The notes under the pieces: model-generated
What the model saw: the letters and a program-made list of their open reading frames with translations, nothing else
The model's database searches: none
What the model was told of the DNA's origin: nothing
In this document: one piece after another, positions 19,773 to 28,022 of the stretch
How the letters are laid out: every line of letters starts with the position of its first letter
How positions within the stretch are numbered: position 1 is the stretch's first letter
Program-made: the position numbers and the translations under genes
NCBI RefSeq assembly: GCF_037094465.1
Contig: NZ_CP146609.1
Coordinates: 372,001-436,000, forward strand
DNA: 64,000 nucleotides
Origin: Pseudodesulfovibrio sp. 5S69
GTDB taxonomy: Bacteria; Desulfobacterota; Desulfovibrionia; Desulfovibrionales; Desulfovibrionaceae
Reading direction: 5' to 3'

Positions 19773-21242
19773 ATGCAGCGGGCACTGAGCTGGACACTCT
19801 CCATTCTCTTCCACGCCGTGGTGGCCGTGGCCCTGCTCAATTCCGTGAGCCTGCCGCCCCTGCTGCCCGAGGAGCTCATGGAGGTGAACCTGACCGAGGT
19901 TCCCGAACCGCAACCAATCATCCCCATGCCCGCCCCCGCGCCCGCGCCTGAGCCACAGGCCGCAAAGGAATGCCCGGAAGTCCCCCCGGCCGCCGCCCCC
20001 TTGCCCATGGACAAGACCGTGGTCCTGGACGACGCGCCGCAACCGCCCGAGACCGCTCCGCCGCCCGAGGCGGAGCCCGCGCCGCCGGCCGAGCCCGACG
20101 TGGTCGAGATCAGCCCGTCCAAGACCCTGCCGCCCGAGCCCGAACCCGCGCCCGAAGAGGAACTGGCCGAGGACGGCCTGCCCAAGAAAATTTACGTGCG
20201 CAAGGACGGCACCGTGCACCGCGGGGCCGAGGCCCGTTTCGGCCGGGCCATGATGGGCGACTATTTTTCCTATTCGCCCCAGGAGTTCTCCGGCCAGTTC
20301 CGGACCAAGGACAACCGGGTCATCTCCATCATCGACGCCCGCAACACCAAGTACGGGCGCTTCCTGATCTACGACTCCAAGAACAAGACTCTGCGCCGCC
20401 TGAAGCAGGCCTTCGGCAAGTACGTCTACACCGTCGGTCCGTCCGTCTACGCCGACGAGCCGGTCACGGGCTCGGTCACCTTCCTGGCCAAGGACGACCG
20501 CATCGAGCGGTTCATCCTGGTCACGGACGACGACCGCATCGCCCACTACCCGGTCAAGGTGCACGTGCGCGAGGAAGCGGTCGCCTTCGACGGCCCGGCT
20601 GGGCGGGTCGAGGCCATGTTCTCCCGCCCGCCCTATGACGAGGGCCACGCGGGCGTGGTGGTCGTCCATGGACCCGAGTGCGCGGACCCCGGCATGGTCC
20701 AGGCCTTCACCCGGACCCTGTCCATGCACGGCCTGGCCGCCCTGACCTTCGTTCCGCGCGGCTGCGGTGCCGAGACGCCTGCCCCGGCGGGCACCGGCGA
20801 ACTGGCCGAGGACACCGCGTCGGCCTTCGATTTCCTGGCGGCACACCCGTCCATCGGCGCGGACAAGGCCGGCATCTGGGGCTCGGGCCGGGGCGTGCCC
20901 GCGGCCATCCGGGCCGCCGGGCTGACCTCCCCCCGCTTCCTGGTCTGCATGCTCACCGACGGGCTCGCCCCGACCGACATGCCGAACCGCACGGTTCTCG
21001 CCGGGCTGGACCTGCCCGTGCTCTGGCTGATCACCGGCCGGGAGACGGCCAAATGGCGACCGTTGATCACCGTGCTCGAAGCCCTGCGCGACAAGCAGCA
21101 ACGCCCCTTCACCATTGTGGTCGCCCCGGCCAAAACCAGCCGGGAGGTGCTTGAGGCCGAAGGGGCGCGCTCCTCCTGGGTGGAGCAGGTGGCCGACGAC
21201 CACGCCTCACTGGCCGTGTCCTGGATCAACGGCCTCAAATAG
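19773..21242 (+). CDS. TonB-like energy-transducer N-terminus fused to an alpha/beta-hydrolase-like domain
   Basis: The 489-residue protein has a TonB-like start: a single N-terminal membrane anchor (LSILFHAVVAVALLNSVSL, about residues 7-25), then a Pro/Glu-rich extended stretch (about 30-140). In place of a TonB C-terminal domain it continues into a central beta-rich domain (KKIYVRKDGTVHRGAEARFG, about 145-275) and an alpha/beta-hydrolase-like C-terminus (about 290-489, GHAGVVVVHG). The nucleophile elbow is WGSGRG, so the usual GxSxG catalytic Ser position is Gly372. That suggests a non-catalytic domain. The position after TolQ/TolR genes makes it the likely mechanical output of the motor. 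Confidence 0.7.
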   Translation: MQRALSWTLSILFHAVVAVALLNSVSLPPLLPEELMEVNLTEVPEPQPIIPMPAPAPAPEPQAAKECPEVPPAAAPLPMDKTVVLDDAPQPPETAPPPEAEPAPPAEPDVVEISPSKTLPPEPEPAPEEELAEDGLPKKIYVRKDGTVHRGAEARFGRAMMGDYFSYSPQEFSGQFRTKDNRVISIIDARNTKYGRFLIYDSKNKTLRRLKQAFGKYVYTVGPSVYADEPVTGSVTFLAKDDRIERFILVTDDDRIAHYPVKVHVREEAVAFDGPAGRVEAMFSRPPYDEGHAGVVVVHGPECADPGMVQAFTRTLSMHGLAALTFVPRGCGAETPAPAGTGELAEDTASAFDFLAAHPSIGADKAGIWGSGRGVPAAIRAAGLTSPRFLVCMLTDGLAPTDMPNRTVLAGLDLPVLWLITGRETAKWRPLITVLEALRDKQQRPFTIVVAPAKTSREVLEAEGARSSWVEQVADDHASLAVSWINGLK

Positions 21243-21314
21243 CCCCGGAAACGGGCAGCGCAACGCTCGCGCCTTCCATCCGGACTGTAAATACGTTATG
21301 GTGCGTTCACCGTA

Positions 21315-24215
21315 ATGGCTCATGCCTGTCACTTTCACCCAGCCGGACGCCCTGTGAAGATCGACCGCGACCCGCGAGAACGCCTTGATCCAGAAACCCG
21401 CAAACGGCTGGTCGATGCCGATCCCGCCCTGTTTCGGAGACTGGTCGAGGCGTCGGGCATGCCGGTCTCCATCCACGACAAGACCCTCTACCCCATCTGG
21501 GGGAACCGGGCCTGGACCGAACTCTGGGGGTACTCTCTGGAGAATCTCCTGGACCTGCCCCAGGGACTGGCCATGCCCGAGGAAAGCGTCGAGCTCTATT
21601 GGAAGAGCGTGTTGCCCACGGTCAGTCAGGGCAAGCGGTGGCAGGGTGAGTACCTGATCCGGGCCAAGGGCGGCACCCTGCGCACGGTCAAGGGGTGGTT
21701 CGACCCCGTCACCGACGAATCCGGCGAAATCACCCACATCATCGGCATCAAACAGGACCTGTCCGACCTCATCCGCATGCGCGAGGCCCTGGGCTCGGCC
21801 GAAAAGAGCCTGAACTTCATTTCCGACTGCACCAGCGACATCTTCTTCCGCCTGAACCTGCACACCGGCCTCTACGACTACCTCAGCCCCTCGGTTGAGC
21901 GCTTTTCGGGCTATACCGTCCGGGAGTATCAGGAATGCCCCATGCTCGTCCGCAAAATCGTCCACCCGGACTGGCGGGACTACCTGGACCGGATCATGGA
22001 GGAGCTGCTCGCGGGCAGGGTGCGCGAGGAATACGAATTCCAGTTCATCCACAAGTCGGGCGAGGTCCACTGGGCCAGCCAGCGGCACATCCTGCTCCGG
22101 AACAAGGCCGGGGCCCCCGTGGCCGTGGAGGGCATCGCCACGGACATCACCGCCCGCAAGGAGGCCGAGGAACGGTTGCGGGCCAGCGAGGAAAAATATC
22201 GCTTCCTGGCCGAGAACACCGCCGACGTCATCTGGACCATGGACGACGACTACCACCTGATCTACGCCACCCCGTCCATCAAGGACATCAGCGGCTTCAC
22301 CCTGGAGGAGCTCCAGGGCCGCCCGTTCCGGAAGATGATCACCCGGTCCTCCATCCGCAAGTTCGAGGAGGCCCTGGCCCGGCGGCGAGAGGCCGAGGCC
22401 AAGGGGGACCACGCCCTGATCAACAGCCTGGAGCTGGAACACATCCACAAGAACGGCAAGACCTTCTGGGCCGAGACCATGATCAAGCGGCTGCTCGACG
22501 GCAAGGGGCGCCCCTGCGGATTCCAGGGCGTGTCCAGGGACGTCACCCTGCGCCTGGAGGCCGGAGCCGCCATCACGGCCAGCGAGGCCCGGTTCCGCAC
22601 CCTGTTCGAGGACTCCCCCATCTCCCTCTGGGAGGAGGACCTGACCAAACTCAAGTTCTACTTCGACGACCTCAAGGAACAGGGGATCGGCGATTTCCGC
22701 AAATTCTTCTACGACAACCCCGAGGCGCTGGCCAAATGCGCCACCCTGGTCACCGTGGTGGACGTGAACAAGGCCACCCTGTCCCTGCTCGGCGCGACGA
22801 GCAAGGAGGACTTGTTCGGCAACCTGGACAAGGTCCTGACCGAGTCCTCCATGGCCGCCTTCGCCGAGGAGATGATCCTGCTCGCCTCGGGCGGCCGGGA
22901 ATACTGCGGCGAGATCACCAACCGCACCCTGGACGGCGACACCATCTGGGTCATGGTCCACTTCTTCGTGCCGGACGAATACAAGGACACCCTGTCCAGG
23001 GTCATCGTCTCCCTGCTGGACGTGACCCCCCGGCGCCGCGCCGAAGAGGCCCTCATGGACTCCGAGGAGCGCTACCGCGTGCTGGCCGAGAACTCCCAGG
23101 AGGGAGTCATCGTCATGCAGAGCGGCGTGGCCCGTTACGTCAACGAGTCCATGATGCGCATCACCGGCTACTCGGCGAGGGAGTTCGAAGGGCTCGATTT
23201 CGTGGACATGGTCCACCCCGGCGACCAGGCCGAACACGCGCCCCGCTTCGCCCGCCTCGACTCCGGCGAGATGAACGAGTCCCTGGGCTCCTTCCGCATC
23301 CTGACCCGGAGCGGCGGGACCAAGTGGGTGAACATGAGCGTCAAGCCGATCATGTGGGGCGGCCGCGAGGCCCAGATGCTCATCCTGACCAACATCACCC
23401 GGTACAAGGCGCTCGAATCCGAACTGCTCATCGCCCACGCCCAGATGGAAAACCGGGTGCGCAAGCGGACCGCCGAGCTGTCCAAGGCCAACGTCCGGCT
23501 CAAGGCCGAGGCCGAGGAGCGGCGCAAGGCCCAGGAACGCATCCAGGCCCTGACCCAACAGCTCATCCGCGTGCAGGAGGACGAGCGCCAGCGCATCGCC
23601 CGCGACCTGCACGACAACGTGGCCCAGGACCTCTCCTCCATCATGCTCAAGATGGAGACCCTGTTCGACGGCCACCCGGACGCACACCCGGAGCTGGCCG
23701 AACGCGGCGAAGCCGTGGCCGAGGTGCTGCGCCACACCATCGCCTCGGTCCGGGAGATCGCCTACGGGCTGCGCCCCCCGGCCCTGGACCAGCTGGGCCT
23801 GGTCCAGGCCCTGACCAATCTGTGCCACGACTCCGGGAGCCGATATGGCTTTGACGTTGACTTTTTCTCCACCGGAATCGAGAATATTTCCTTGGACTTC
23901 GACGTGGAAATCAACCTCTACCGCATGGTCCAGGAAGCCGTCAGGAACATCTGCCGCCACGCCGGGGCGACCAAGGCCGTCATCCGCCTGGTCAAAAGCC
24001 ACCCCGACATCCTCATCCGCATCGAGGACAACGGCAGCGGATTCCCGATGGAGGAAAGCCTGGCCAGGGCCGACGCGGAAAAACGCATGGGCCTGCGGAG
24101 CATGGAGGAGCGGGCCCGCCTCATCGGCGGTTCCATGGAGGTCCAGACCCTGACCGGCACCGGCACACGCATACTTTTCAAGGTACCGATCGAAAGCGCG
24201 AGGAGACACGGCTAG
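21315..24215 (+). CDS. Multi-PAS sensor histidine kinase of the NarX/DegS (HisKA_3) type
   Basis: A 966-residue soluble kinase with five PAS/PAC-like units (about 40-150, 165-285, 295-415, 425-600, 610-725; YLSPSVERFSGYTVREYQ, then EERYRVLAENSQEG). A coiled coil and a HisKA_3 dimerisation domain with His766 (ARDLHDNVAQDLSS) follow, then a HATPase with DNGSGF. ATG 21315 has no good ribosome site, and a GTG at 21354 could also be used. It has no membrane segment, so its ligands are intracellular. The cognate NarL-type regulator starts two bases after its stop. Confidence 0.85.
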   Translation: MAHACHFHPAGRPVKIDRDPRERLDPETRKRLVDADPALFRRLVEASGMPVSIHDKTLYPIWGNRAWTELWGYSLENLLDLPQGLAMPEESVELYWKSVLPTVSQGKRWQGEYLIRAKGGTLRTVKGWFDPVTDESGEITHIIGIKQDLSDLIRMREALGSAEKSLNFISDCTSDIFFRLNLHTGLYDYLSPSVERFSGYTVREYQECPMLVRKIVHPDWRDYLDRIMEELLAGRVREEYEFQFIHKSGEVHWASQRHILLRNKAGAPVAVEGIATDITARKEAEERLRASEEKYRFLAENTADVIWTMDDDYHLIYATPSIKDISGFTLEELQGRPFRKMITRSSIRKFEEALARRREAEAKGDHALINSLELEHIHKNGKTFWAETMIKRLLDGKGRPCGFQGVSRDVTLRLEAGAAITASEARFRTLFEDSPISLWEEDLTKLKFYFDDLKEQGIGDFRKFFYDNPEALAKCATLVTVVDVNKATLSLLGATSKEDLFGNLDKVLTESSMAAFAEEMILLASGGREYCGEITNRTLDGDTIWVMVHFFVPDEYKDTLSRVIVSLLDVTPRRRAEEALMDSEERYRVLAENSQEGVIVMQSGVARYVNESMMRITGYSAREFEGLDFVDMVHPGDQAEHAPRFARLDSGEMNESLGSFRILTRSGGTKWVNMSVKPIMWGGREAQMLILTNITRYKALESELLIAHAQMENRVRKRTAELSKANVRLKAEAEERRKAQERIQALTQQLIRVQEDERQRIARDLHDNVAQDLSSIMLKMETLFDGHPDAHPELAERGEAVAEVLRHTIASVREIAYGLRPPALDQLGLVQALTNLCHDSGSRYGFDVDFFSTGIENISLDFDVEINLYRMVQEAVRNICRHAGATKAVIRLVKSHPDILIRIEDNGSGFPMEESLARADAEKRMGLRSMEERARLIGGSMEVQTLTGTGTRILFKVPIESARRHG

Positions 24216-24216
24216 T

Positions 24217-24897
24217 ATGGGAGCGAATACCCTTGACATCATGATCGTCGACGACCACCCCCTTTTCAGGGAGGGCCTCAAAACCATCGTCAGCCGGGAC
24301 GAAAACTTCGCGGTCTGCGCCGAGGCGGGCACCGGCGAGGACGGGGTGACCCTGGCCCGCACCCACAAGCCGGACATCATCCTGGTGGACATCTCCATGC
24401 CGGACAAGAGCGGCATCCAGATGATCCGCGAACTCAAGGACGAACTGCCCCTGACCCGGTTCGTGATCATCTCCATGCACTCCGAGGCCGACTACATAGT
24501 CGAGGCCTTCCGGGCCGGCGCCACGGGCTACATCATCAAGGAATCCGCCGCCGGGCAGCTCCTCAAGGGGCTGAACACCGTGGCCGGAGGCAACCTCTTC
24601 CTGGACAGCGCCCTGTCCCAGGAGGTCGTCTTCAAACTGCTCCAGACCAAGAGCGACTCCCGGGACGGCAACGACGACCCATACGCCACCCTGACCCCCC
24701 GCGAACAGGAGGTCATGCGCATGCTCGCCGAGGGGCTGACCGCCAAGGGAGTGGCCGAGCAGTTGTTCATCTCCCCAAAGACCGTGGAGAACCACCGTAC
24801 CAACCTGATGAAGAAGCTCGGGCTCAAGAGCTCCGTGGAACTCGTCCGCTACGCCGCCCGGCTGGGGCTCATCGACATCGAGACCTGGGCCATTTGA
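24217..24897 (+). CDS. NarL/FixJ-family response regulator
   Basis: A 226-residue regulator with a receiver (IVDDHPLFREGL, phospho-acceptor Asp58 in IILVDISMP, ISMHSEADYIVEA, Lys in GYIIKES) and a C-terminal LuxR-type HTH (LTPREQEVMRMLAEG, TAKGVAEQLFISPKTVENHR). The start is two bases past the stop of the multi-PAS kinase, which strongly indicates a cognate pair and translational coupling. Target promoters are unknown. It is followed by a terminator shared with the convergent Hsp20 gene. Confidence 0.92.
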   Translation: MGANTLDIMIVDDHPLFREGLKTIVSRDENFAVCAEAGTGEDGVTLARTHKPDIILVDISMPDKSGIQMIRELKDELPLTRFVIISMHSEADYIVEAFRAGATGYIIKESAAGQLLKGLNTVAGGNLFLDSALSQEVVFKLLQTKSDSRDGNDDPYATLTPREQEVMRMLAEGLTAKGVAEQLFISPKTVENHRTNLMKKLGLKSSVELVRYAARLGLIDIETWAI

Positions 24898-24923
24898 CCG
24901 GCCCGGTCCGCTGCGGACCGTAC

Positions 24924-24964
24924 GCAAAGAGCCCCCGGCAACTTCGGTTGTCGGAGGCTCTTTG
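24924..24964. terminator. Bidirectional terminator between narL-type regulator and Hsp20 genes
   Basis: CAAAGAGCCCCCGGCAAC pairs with GTTGTCGGAGGCTCTTTG around a TTCG tetraloop, with two mismatches. It lies 27 bases past one stop and 20 bases from the convergent one. The plus side continues with T-rich bases. Confidence 0.8.
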
Positions 24965-24983
24965 TTTGGAATGACTGACGAAA

Positions 24984-25352
24984 CTATTGCGCTTCGATGG
25001 TGATCCGCTTGGGCTGGACCTTCTCCACCTTGGGCAGGAAGAGTTCCAGGACGCCGTTTTCCAGGGAGGCCTTGATGCGCTCCCGGTCCACGATGTCGGA
25101 GATGGAGATGGACCGCACGTATTCGCACGCGCCGAACTGCGCCTCCACGAACTTCTCGCCCGAAACCGGGCACTGGGCCGAGCGGCCGGTCACGGTCAGT
25201 TCGTCCTCTTCCAGATCGATGGCCATGTCGTCCTTGCTCACGCCGGGCATGTCCATGAAGATGTGGAACCCGTCCTCGCGCTCCAGGATGTCCGTGGCCG
25301 GACGGAAGCGGCTCAGTTCCTTGCCTTCCTCTTTCTTCGCGACTTCGCTCAT
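24984..25352 (-). CDS. Hsp20/alpha-crystallin small heat shock protein
   Basis: A 122-residue protein with the alpha-crystallin domain (ILEREDGFHIFMDMPGV to ENGVLELFLPKVE) and a basic, short C-terminal tail (PKRITIEAQ). The ATG at 25352 is preceded by AAGGAGGGTGTC; the in-frame ATG at 25370 is upstream of it. It starts 10 bases after the stop of a second Hsp20 gene, forming an operon. It has no I-x-I oligomer anchor beyond RITIEAQ. It is a probable ATP-independent holdase that buffers unfolded proteins. Confidence 0.9.
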   Translation of the reverse strand: MSEVAKKEEGKELSRFRPATDILEREDGFHIFMDMPGVSKDDMAIDLEEDELTVTGRSAQCPVSGEKFVEAQFGACEYVRSISISDIVDRERIKASLENGVLELFLPKVEKVQPKRITIEAQ

Positions 25353-25362
25353 GACACCCTCC

Positions 25363-25776
25363 TTAGGCAACGTCGATGCTGATGGTGCGCGGCTTGACTT
25401 CGGCGGACTTGGGCAGGGTCACGGTCAGCACCCCGTCCCGCATGGCCGCGGTCACCTTGTCCCGGTCAACCGGTACGCCGATGTTGACAACTCTGTGGAA
25501 AATTCCGCTCGGGCGTTCCTGACGATAGAATTTGCCTTCCGGGGCGGTGCGCTCGCCCTTGATGACCAGCGTCTTGTCGGTCAACGTCAGTTCCACGTCG
25601 TCGATGGTCACTCCGGGCACTTCCGCGCGGACGTAAATGTTCTCATCGTCGTTGCTCAGATTGAGCGGGGGGTAGGCCAAACGCCGGTCGTCGCCCATGG
25701 GCGATCGCAGAATTTCCTCAAAGACACGATCCAACCGGGACGGAAAATTGTAGAGCGTATTGAAATCGATAACCAT
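25363..25776 (-). CDS. Hsp20/alpha-crystallin small heat shock protein (first gene of the pair)
   Basis: A 137-residue protein with a longer N-terminal arm (MVIDFNTLYNFPSRLDRVFE), the alpha-crystallin core (NIYVRAEVPGV to GVLTVTLPKSAE) and the I-x-I-like tail (RTISIDVA). AGGAGGTG lies 6 bases upstream of the ATG. The two adjacent Hsp20 proteins probably assemble together or act on the same stress substrates. Confidence 0.9.
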   Translation of the reverse strand: MVIDFNTLYNFPSRLDRVFEEILRSPMGDDRRLAYPPLNLSNDDENIYVRAEVPGVTIDDVELTLTDKTLVIKGERTAPEGKFYRQERPSGIFHRVVNIGVPVDRDKVTAAMRDGVLTVTLPKSAEVKPRTISIDVA

Positions 25777-25808
25777 GAACGGCACCTCCTTTTCGTTCGT
25801 TCGAACTG

Positions 25809-25836
25809 AAAATAGGCACCATTCCCTGATCGTCAA
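25809..25836 (-). promoter_or_regulatory. Candidate promoter of the Hsp20 operon
   Basis: On the minus strand TTGACG and TATTTT are separated by 16 bases, with the -10 ending 33 bases upstream of the first Hsp20 start. CTTGACG followed after 14 bases by CCTATTTT also partly resembles a sigma-32 element, so heat-shock control is possible but not shown. Confidence 0.5.
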
Positions 25837-25963
25837 GACTCCCTGTGGAAAAAATTTGGCTCTCGCTCGCGGTCTGCGATAACGGGCCGTCCGCGCCGTT
25901 TCCAAGGCTGCGGTAGCCGCCACCCCCCTCTCGCAAACCCGGCCGTGAGGAAAGCCCGCTGCG

Positions 25964-26006
25964 AAAAAGCCGTCCTGCCCGCAAATGCAGGCAGGACGGC
26001 TTTTTT
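25964..26006 (-). terminator. Intrinsic terminator of the Trm112-like gene
   Basis: AAAAAGCCGTCCTGCC (25964-25979) and GGCAGGACGGCTTTTT (from 25990) are exact complements with a 10-base loop. It lies 19 bases past the minus-strand stop, with an A/T tract on each side. Confidence 0.85.
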
Positions 26007-26024
26007 TGCCGTTGAACCGGACGG

Positions 26025-26213
26025 CTACTTCGAGCCGGTCCATTCCTCTTCGGGCACTGCCTGGTCCACGAGCATGATGGGGATGTCATCCTTGACCGGG
26101 TAGACCACCTTGCACCGGGGGCAGGCCAGCCCGTCGCCGCCGGGTTTGGGCATGAGTTCGCCCTTGCACTGCGGGCAGGCCAGAATATCGAGCAGTTCTT
26201 TCTTCAGGGTCAT
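26025..26213 (-). CDS. Trm112 family zinc-ribbon-like protein
   Basis: A 62-residue protein with two CxxC knuckles (ACPQCKGEL and ACPRCKVVYPV) and the typical Trm112/YcaR ending DIPIMLVDQAVP. Bacterial members are often near lipopolysaccharide or methyltransferase genes; the role as methyltransferase partner is known only for some relatives. AAAAGGAG precedes the ATG, and the gene is monocistronic with its own terminator. Confidence 0.9.
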   Translation of the reverse strand: MTLKKELLDILACPQCKGELMPKPGGDGLACPRCKVVYPVKDDIPIMLVDQAVPEEEWTGSK

Positions 26214-26347
26214 GGCGTTCTCCTTTTCAGTGCGAGCAGGATAGCCTCGGGCGCGGAGATTGGCAACCACGCCGCGCTTTACCTCCATGCGGAGAATCTG
26301 TAACTTGATGCATTGAACAACCGACAATCTTACGGGACAATACATCC

Positions 26348-27208
26348 ATGAGCATAGACCTGCACACACACACCACGGTCTCGGACGGCACCCTGACGCC
26401 CACGGAACTGGTCAAGCTGGCCAAGGAGAGCGGGCTGGACGCCATCGCGGTGACCGACCACGACACCTTTCAGGGCATCCCCGAAGCCCTGGAGGCCGGC
26501 AGGAAGTACGGCATCGAGGTCATTCCGGGCGCGGAGCTGAGCCTGGAATCCCCGGAGGGAACGGGCTGGATCCACATGGTCGCCCTGTGGCTGCCCGAAC
26601 GGGCGGACGAACTCCAGAAGGCGTTTGACTGGGTCATCGAGGGACGCGCCAACCGCAACCACGAGATTGTGGCCAAGCTGCGCGCTCTGGGCGTAAACAT
26701 CACCTACGAAGCCGTGGCCGCCCGCGCCGGCGGGACCGTCGGCCGCCCGCATTTCGCTCAGGAGCTGATGGCGCTCGGCGTGGTCTCGTCCATGGACGAG
26801 GCGTTCAAGGTCTGGGTCGGCGACAACGGCCGGGCCTACGTGCCCAAACGCAAGCTCACGCCCGAAAAGGCCCTGGCCATCCTGAAAAACATCGGGGCCA
26901 CGTCCATCCTGGCCCACCCCTACGCCTTGAGGCTGAGCTACCCGGAGACCGAAAAGCTGGTCCGCCGCCTCATGGACCTCGGCCTGGACGGCATGGAGGT
27001 CATCTACTCCGAGCACTCCGAGGCCGACACCAAGGCCTTCGGCGAGATGGCCGACCGCCTGGGCCTGCTCAAGAGCGGCGGATCGGACTTCCACGGGACC
27101 AACAAGCCGGACATCAGGCTCGGCGTGGGCCGGGGCAACCTGGACATCCCCAACGAGCTGCTCGACAAAATGAAGGCTGCCCGGCGGGCCAAGGGCCTGC
27201 CCGTCTAA
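26348..27208 (+). CDS. PHP-domain phosphoesterase (RNase AM/TrpH-like)
   Basis: A 286-residue protein with the PHP metal motifs: SIDLHTHTTVSDGTLTP (His6, His8), AVTDHDTFQG, IPGAELS, RPHFAQ, LAHPYAL, and the terminal GSDFHG. Sequence and length match the YciV/TrpH group. E. coli YciV is known as a 5'-3' exonuclease on short RNA/DNA and 3',5'-bisnucleotides. The ATG is not preceded by a strong ribosome site. A DUF362 gene follows 6 bases after the stop, so they are probably co-transcribed. Confidence 0.88.
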   Translation: MSIDLHTHTTVSDGTLTPTELVKLAKESGLDAIAVTDHDTFQGIPEALEAGRKYGIEVIPGAELSLESPEGTGWIHMVALWLPERADELQKAFDWVIEGRANRNHEIVAKLRALGVNITYEAVAARAGGTVGRPHFAQELMALGVVSSMDEAFKVWVGDNGRAYVPKRKLTPEKALAILKNIGATSILAHPYALRLSYPETEKLVRRLMDLGLDGMEVIYSEHSEADTKAFGEMADRLGLLKSGGSDFHGTNKPDIRLGVGRGNLDIPNELLDKMKAARRAKGLPV

Positions 27209-27214
27209 ACGATC

Positions 27215-27967
27215 ATGTCCGAAGTCGTCACCCTCCCCTGCGAAAGCTACGCGCAGACCGTCCGCCGGGCCTTTGAACAGGCGGGCGGGCCGGACGCGTT
27301 GGCCGGATTTGCGCGCATCCTGCTCAAGCCCAACCTGGTCAACGCCTCGCCGTTCCCGGTGACCACCCACCCCGCGTTCACGGCCGCGGCCATCGACGCC
27401 ATACGCGCCCACACCGACGCACCCATCACCATCGCCGAGGGCACCGGCGACAGGGACAAGGAGACCGACGAGATCTTCGCCGTCCTGGGCTACCAGGAAC
27501 TTGCCCGGTGCAAGGACGTCGACCTGCTGGACCTCAACCACGCCCCCCTGGTCGAGATATCGAAGCCCGGCTGTACGGTCTTCCCGACCATGTGGCTGCC
27601 CGAGGCCGCCTTTGACCACTGCATCGTGTCCCTGCCCGTGCTCAAGGGCCACTCCATGGCGGCCGTAACCGGGACCATGAAGAACATGATAGGCTTCGCC
27701 CCGCCCTCCCACTACCAGGGCGGCGGTTGGAAAAAGGCCCTCTTCCACCGCGACATGCACGGCTCCATCCGCGACCTGAACCGCTACGTCACCCCGCACT
27801 TCACCCTCATGGACGCCACGGTAGGGCTCAAGGACTACCACCTGGGCGGGCCCCGGTGCTGTCCGGAAGTGGGCATGATCCTGGCCGGGGCCGACCCCCT
27901 GGCCGTGGACCGCGCCGCCGCAGGACTGCTCGGCATCGACTGGCACGGCGTCGGCCACCTGCGCTGA
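27215..27967 (+). CDS. DUF362 domain protein
   Basis: A 250-residue protein with the DUF362 hallmarks: ARILLKPNLVNASPFPVTT, IAEGTGDRD, and VLKGHSMAAVTGTMKNMIG. Many homologues in anaerobes also have a C-terminal ferredoxin domain, but this one is the single-domain version without the Cys clusters. Its function is unknown. The start codon directly follows the PHP gene without a strong ribosome site, so translational coupling is likely. Confidence 0.85.
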   Translation: MSEVVTLPCESYAQTVRRAFEQAGGPDALAGFARILLKPNLVNASPFPVTTHPAFTAAAIDAIRAHTDAPITIAEGTGDRDKETDEIFAVLGYQELARCKDVDLLDLNHAPLVEISKPGCTVFPTMWLPEAAFDHCIVSLPVLKGHSMAAVTGTMKNMIGFAPPSHYQGGGWKKALFHRDMHGSIRDLNRYVTPHFTLMDATVGLKDYHLGGPRCCPEVGMILAGADPLAVDRAAAGLLGIDWHGVGHLR

Positions 27968-28022
27968 CCAGGCGCCAACATTCCCCTTGGCGAAACGAAC
28001 CCCCATCAGGTATTCTGCGATC

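Noticed and set aside
21207..24476. A 1089-codon open frame on the minus strand opposite the multi-PAS kinase
   Set aside because: The opposite strand encodes a complete kinase with clear motifs. The long open frame is expected from high-GC third positions.
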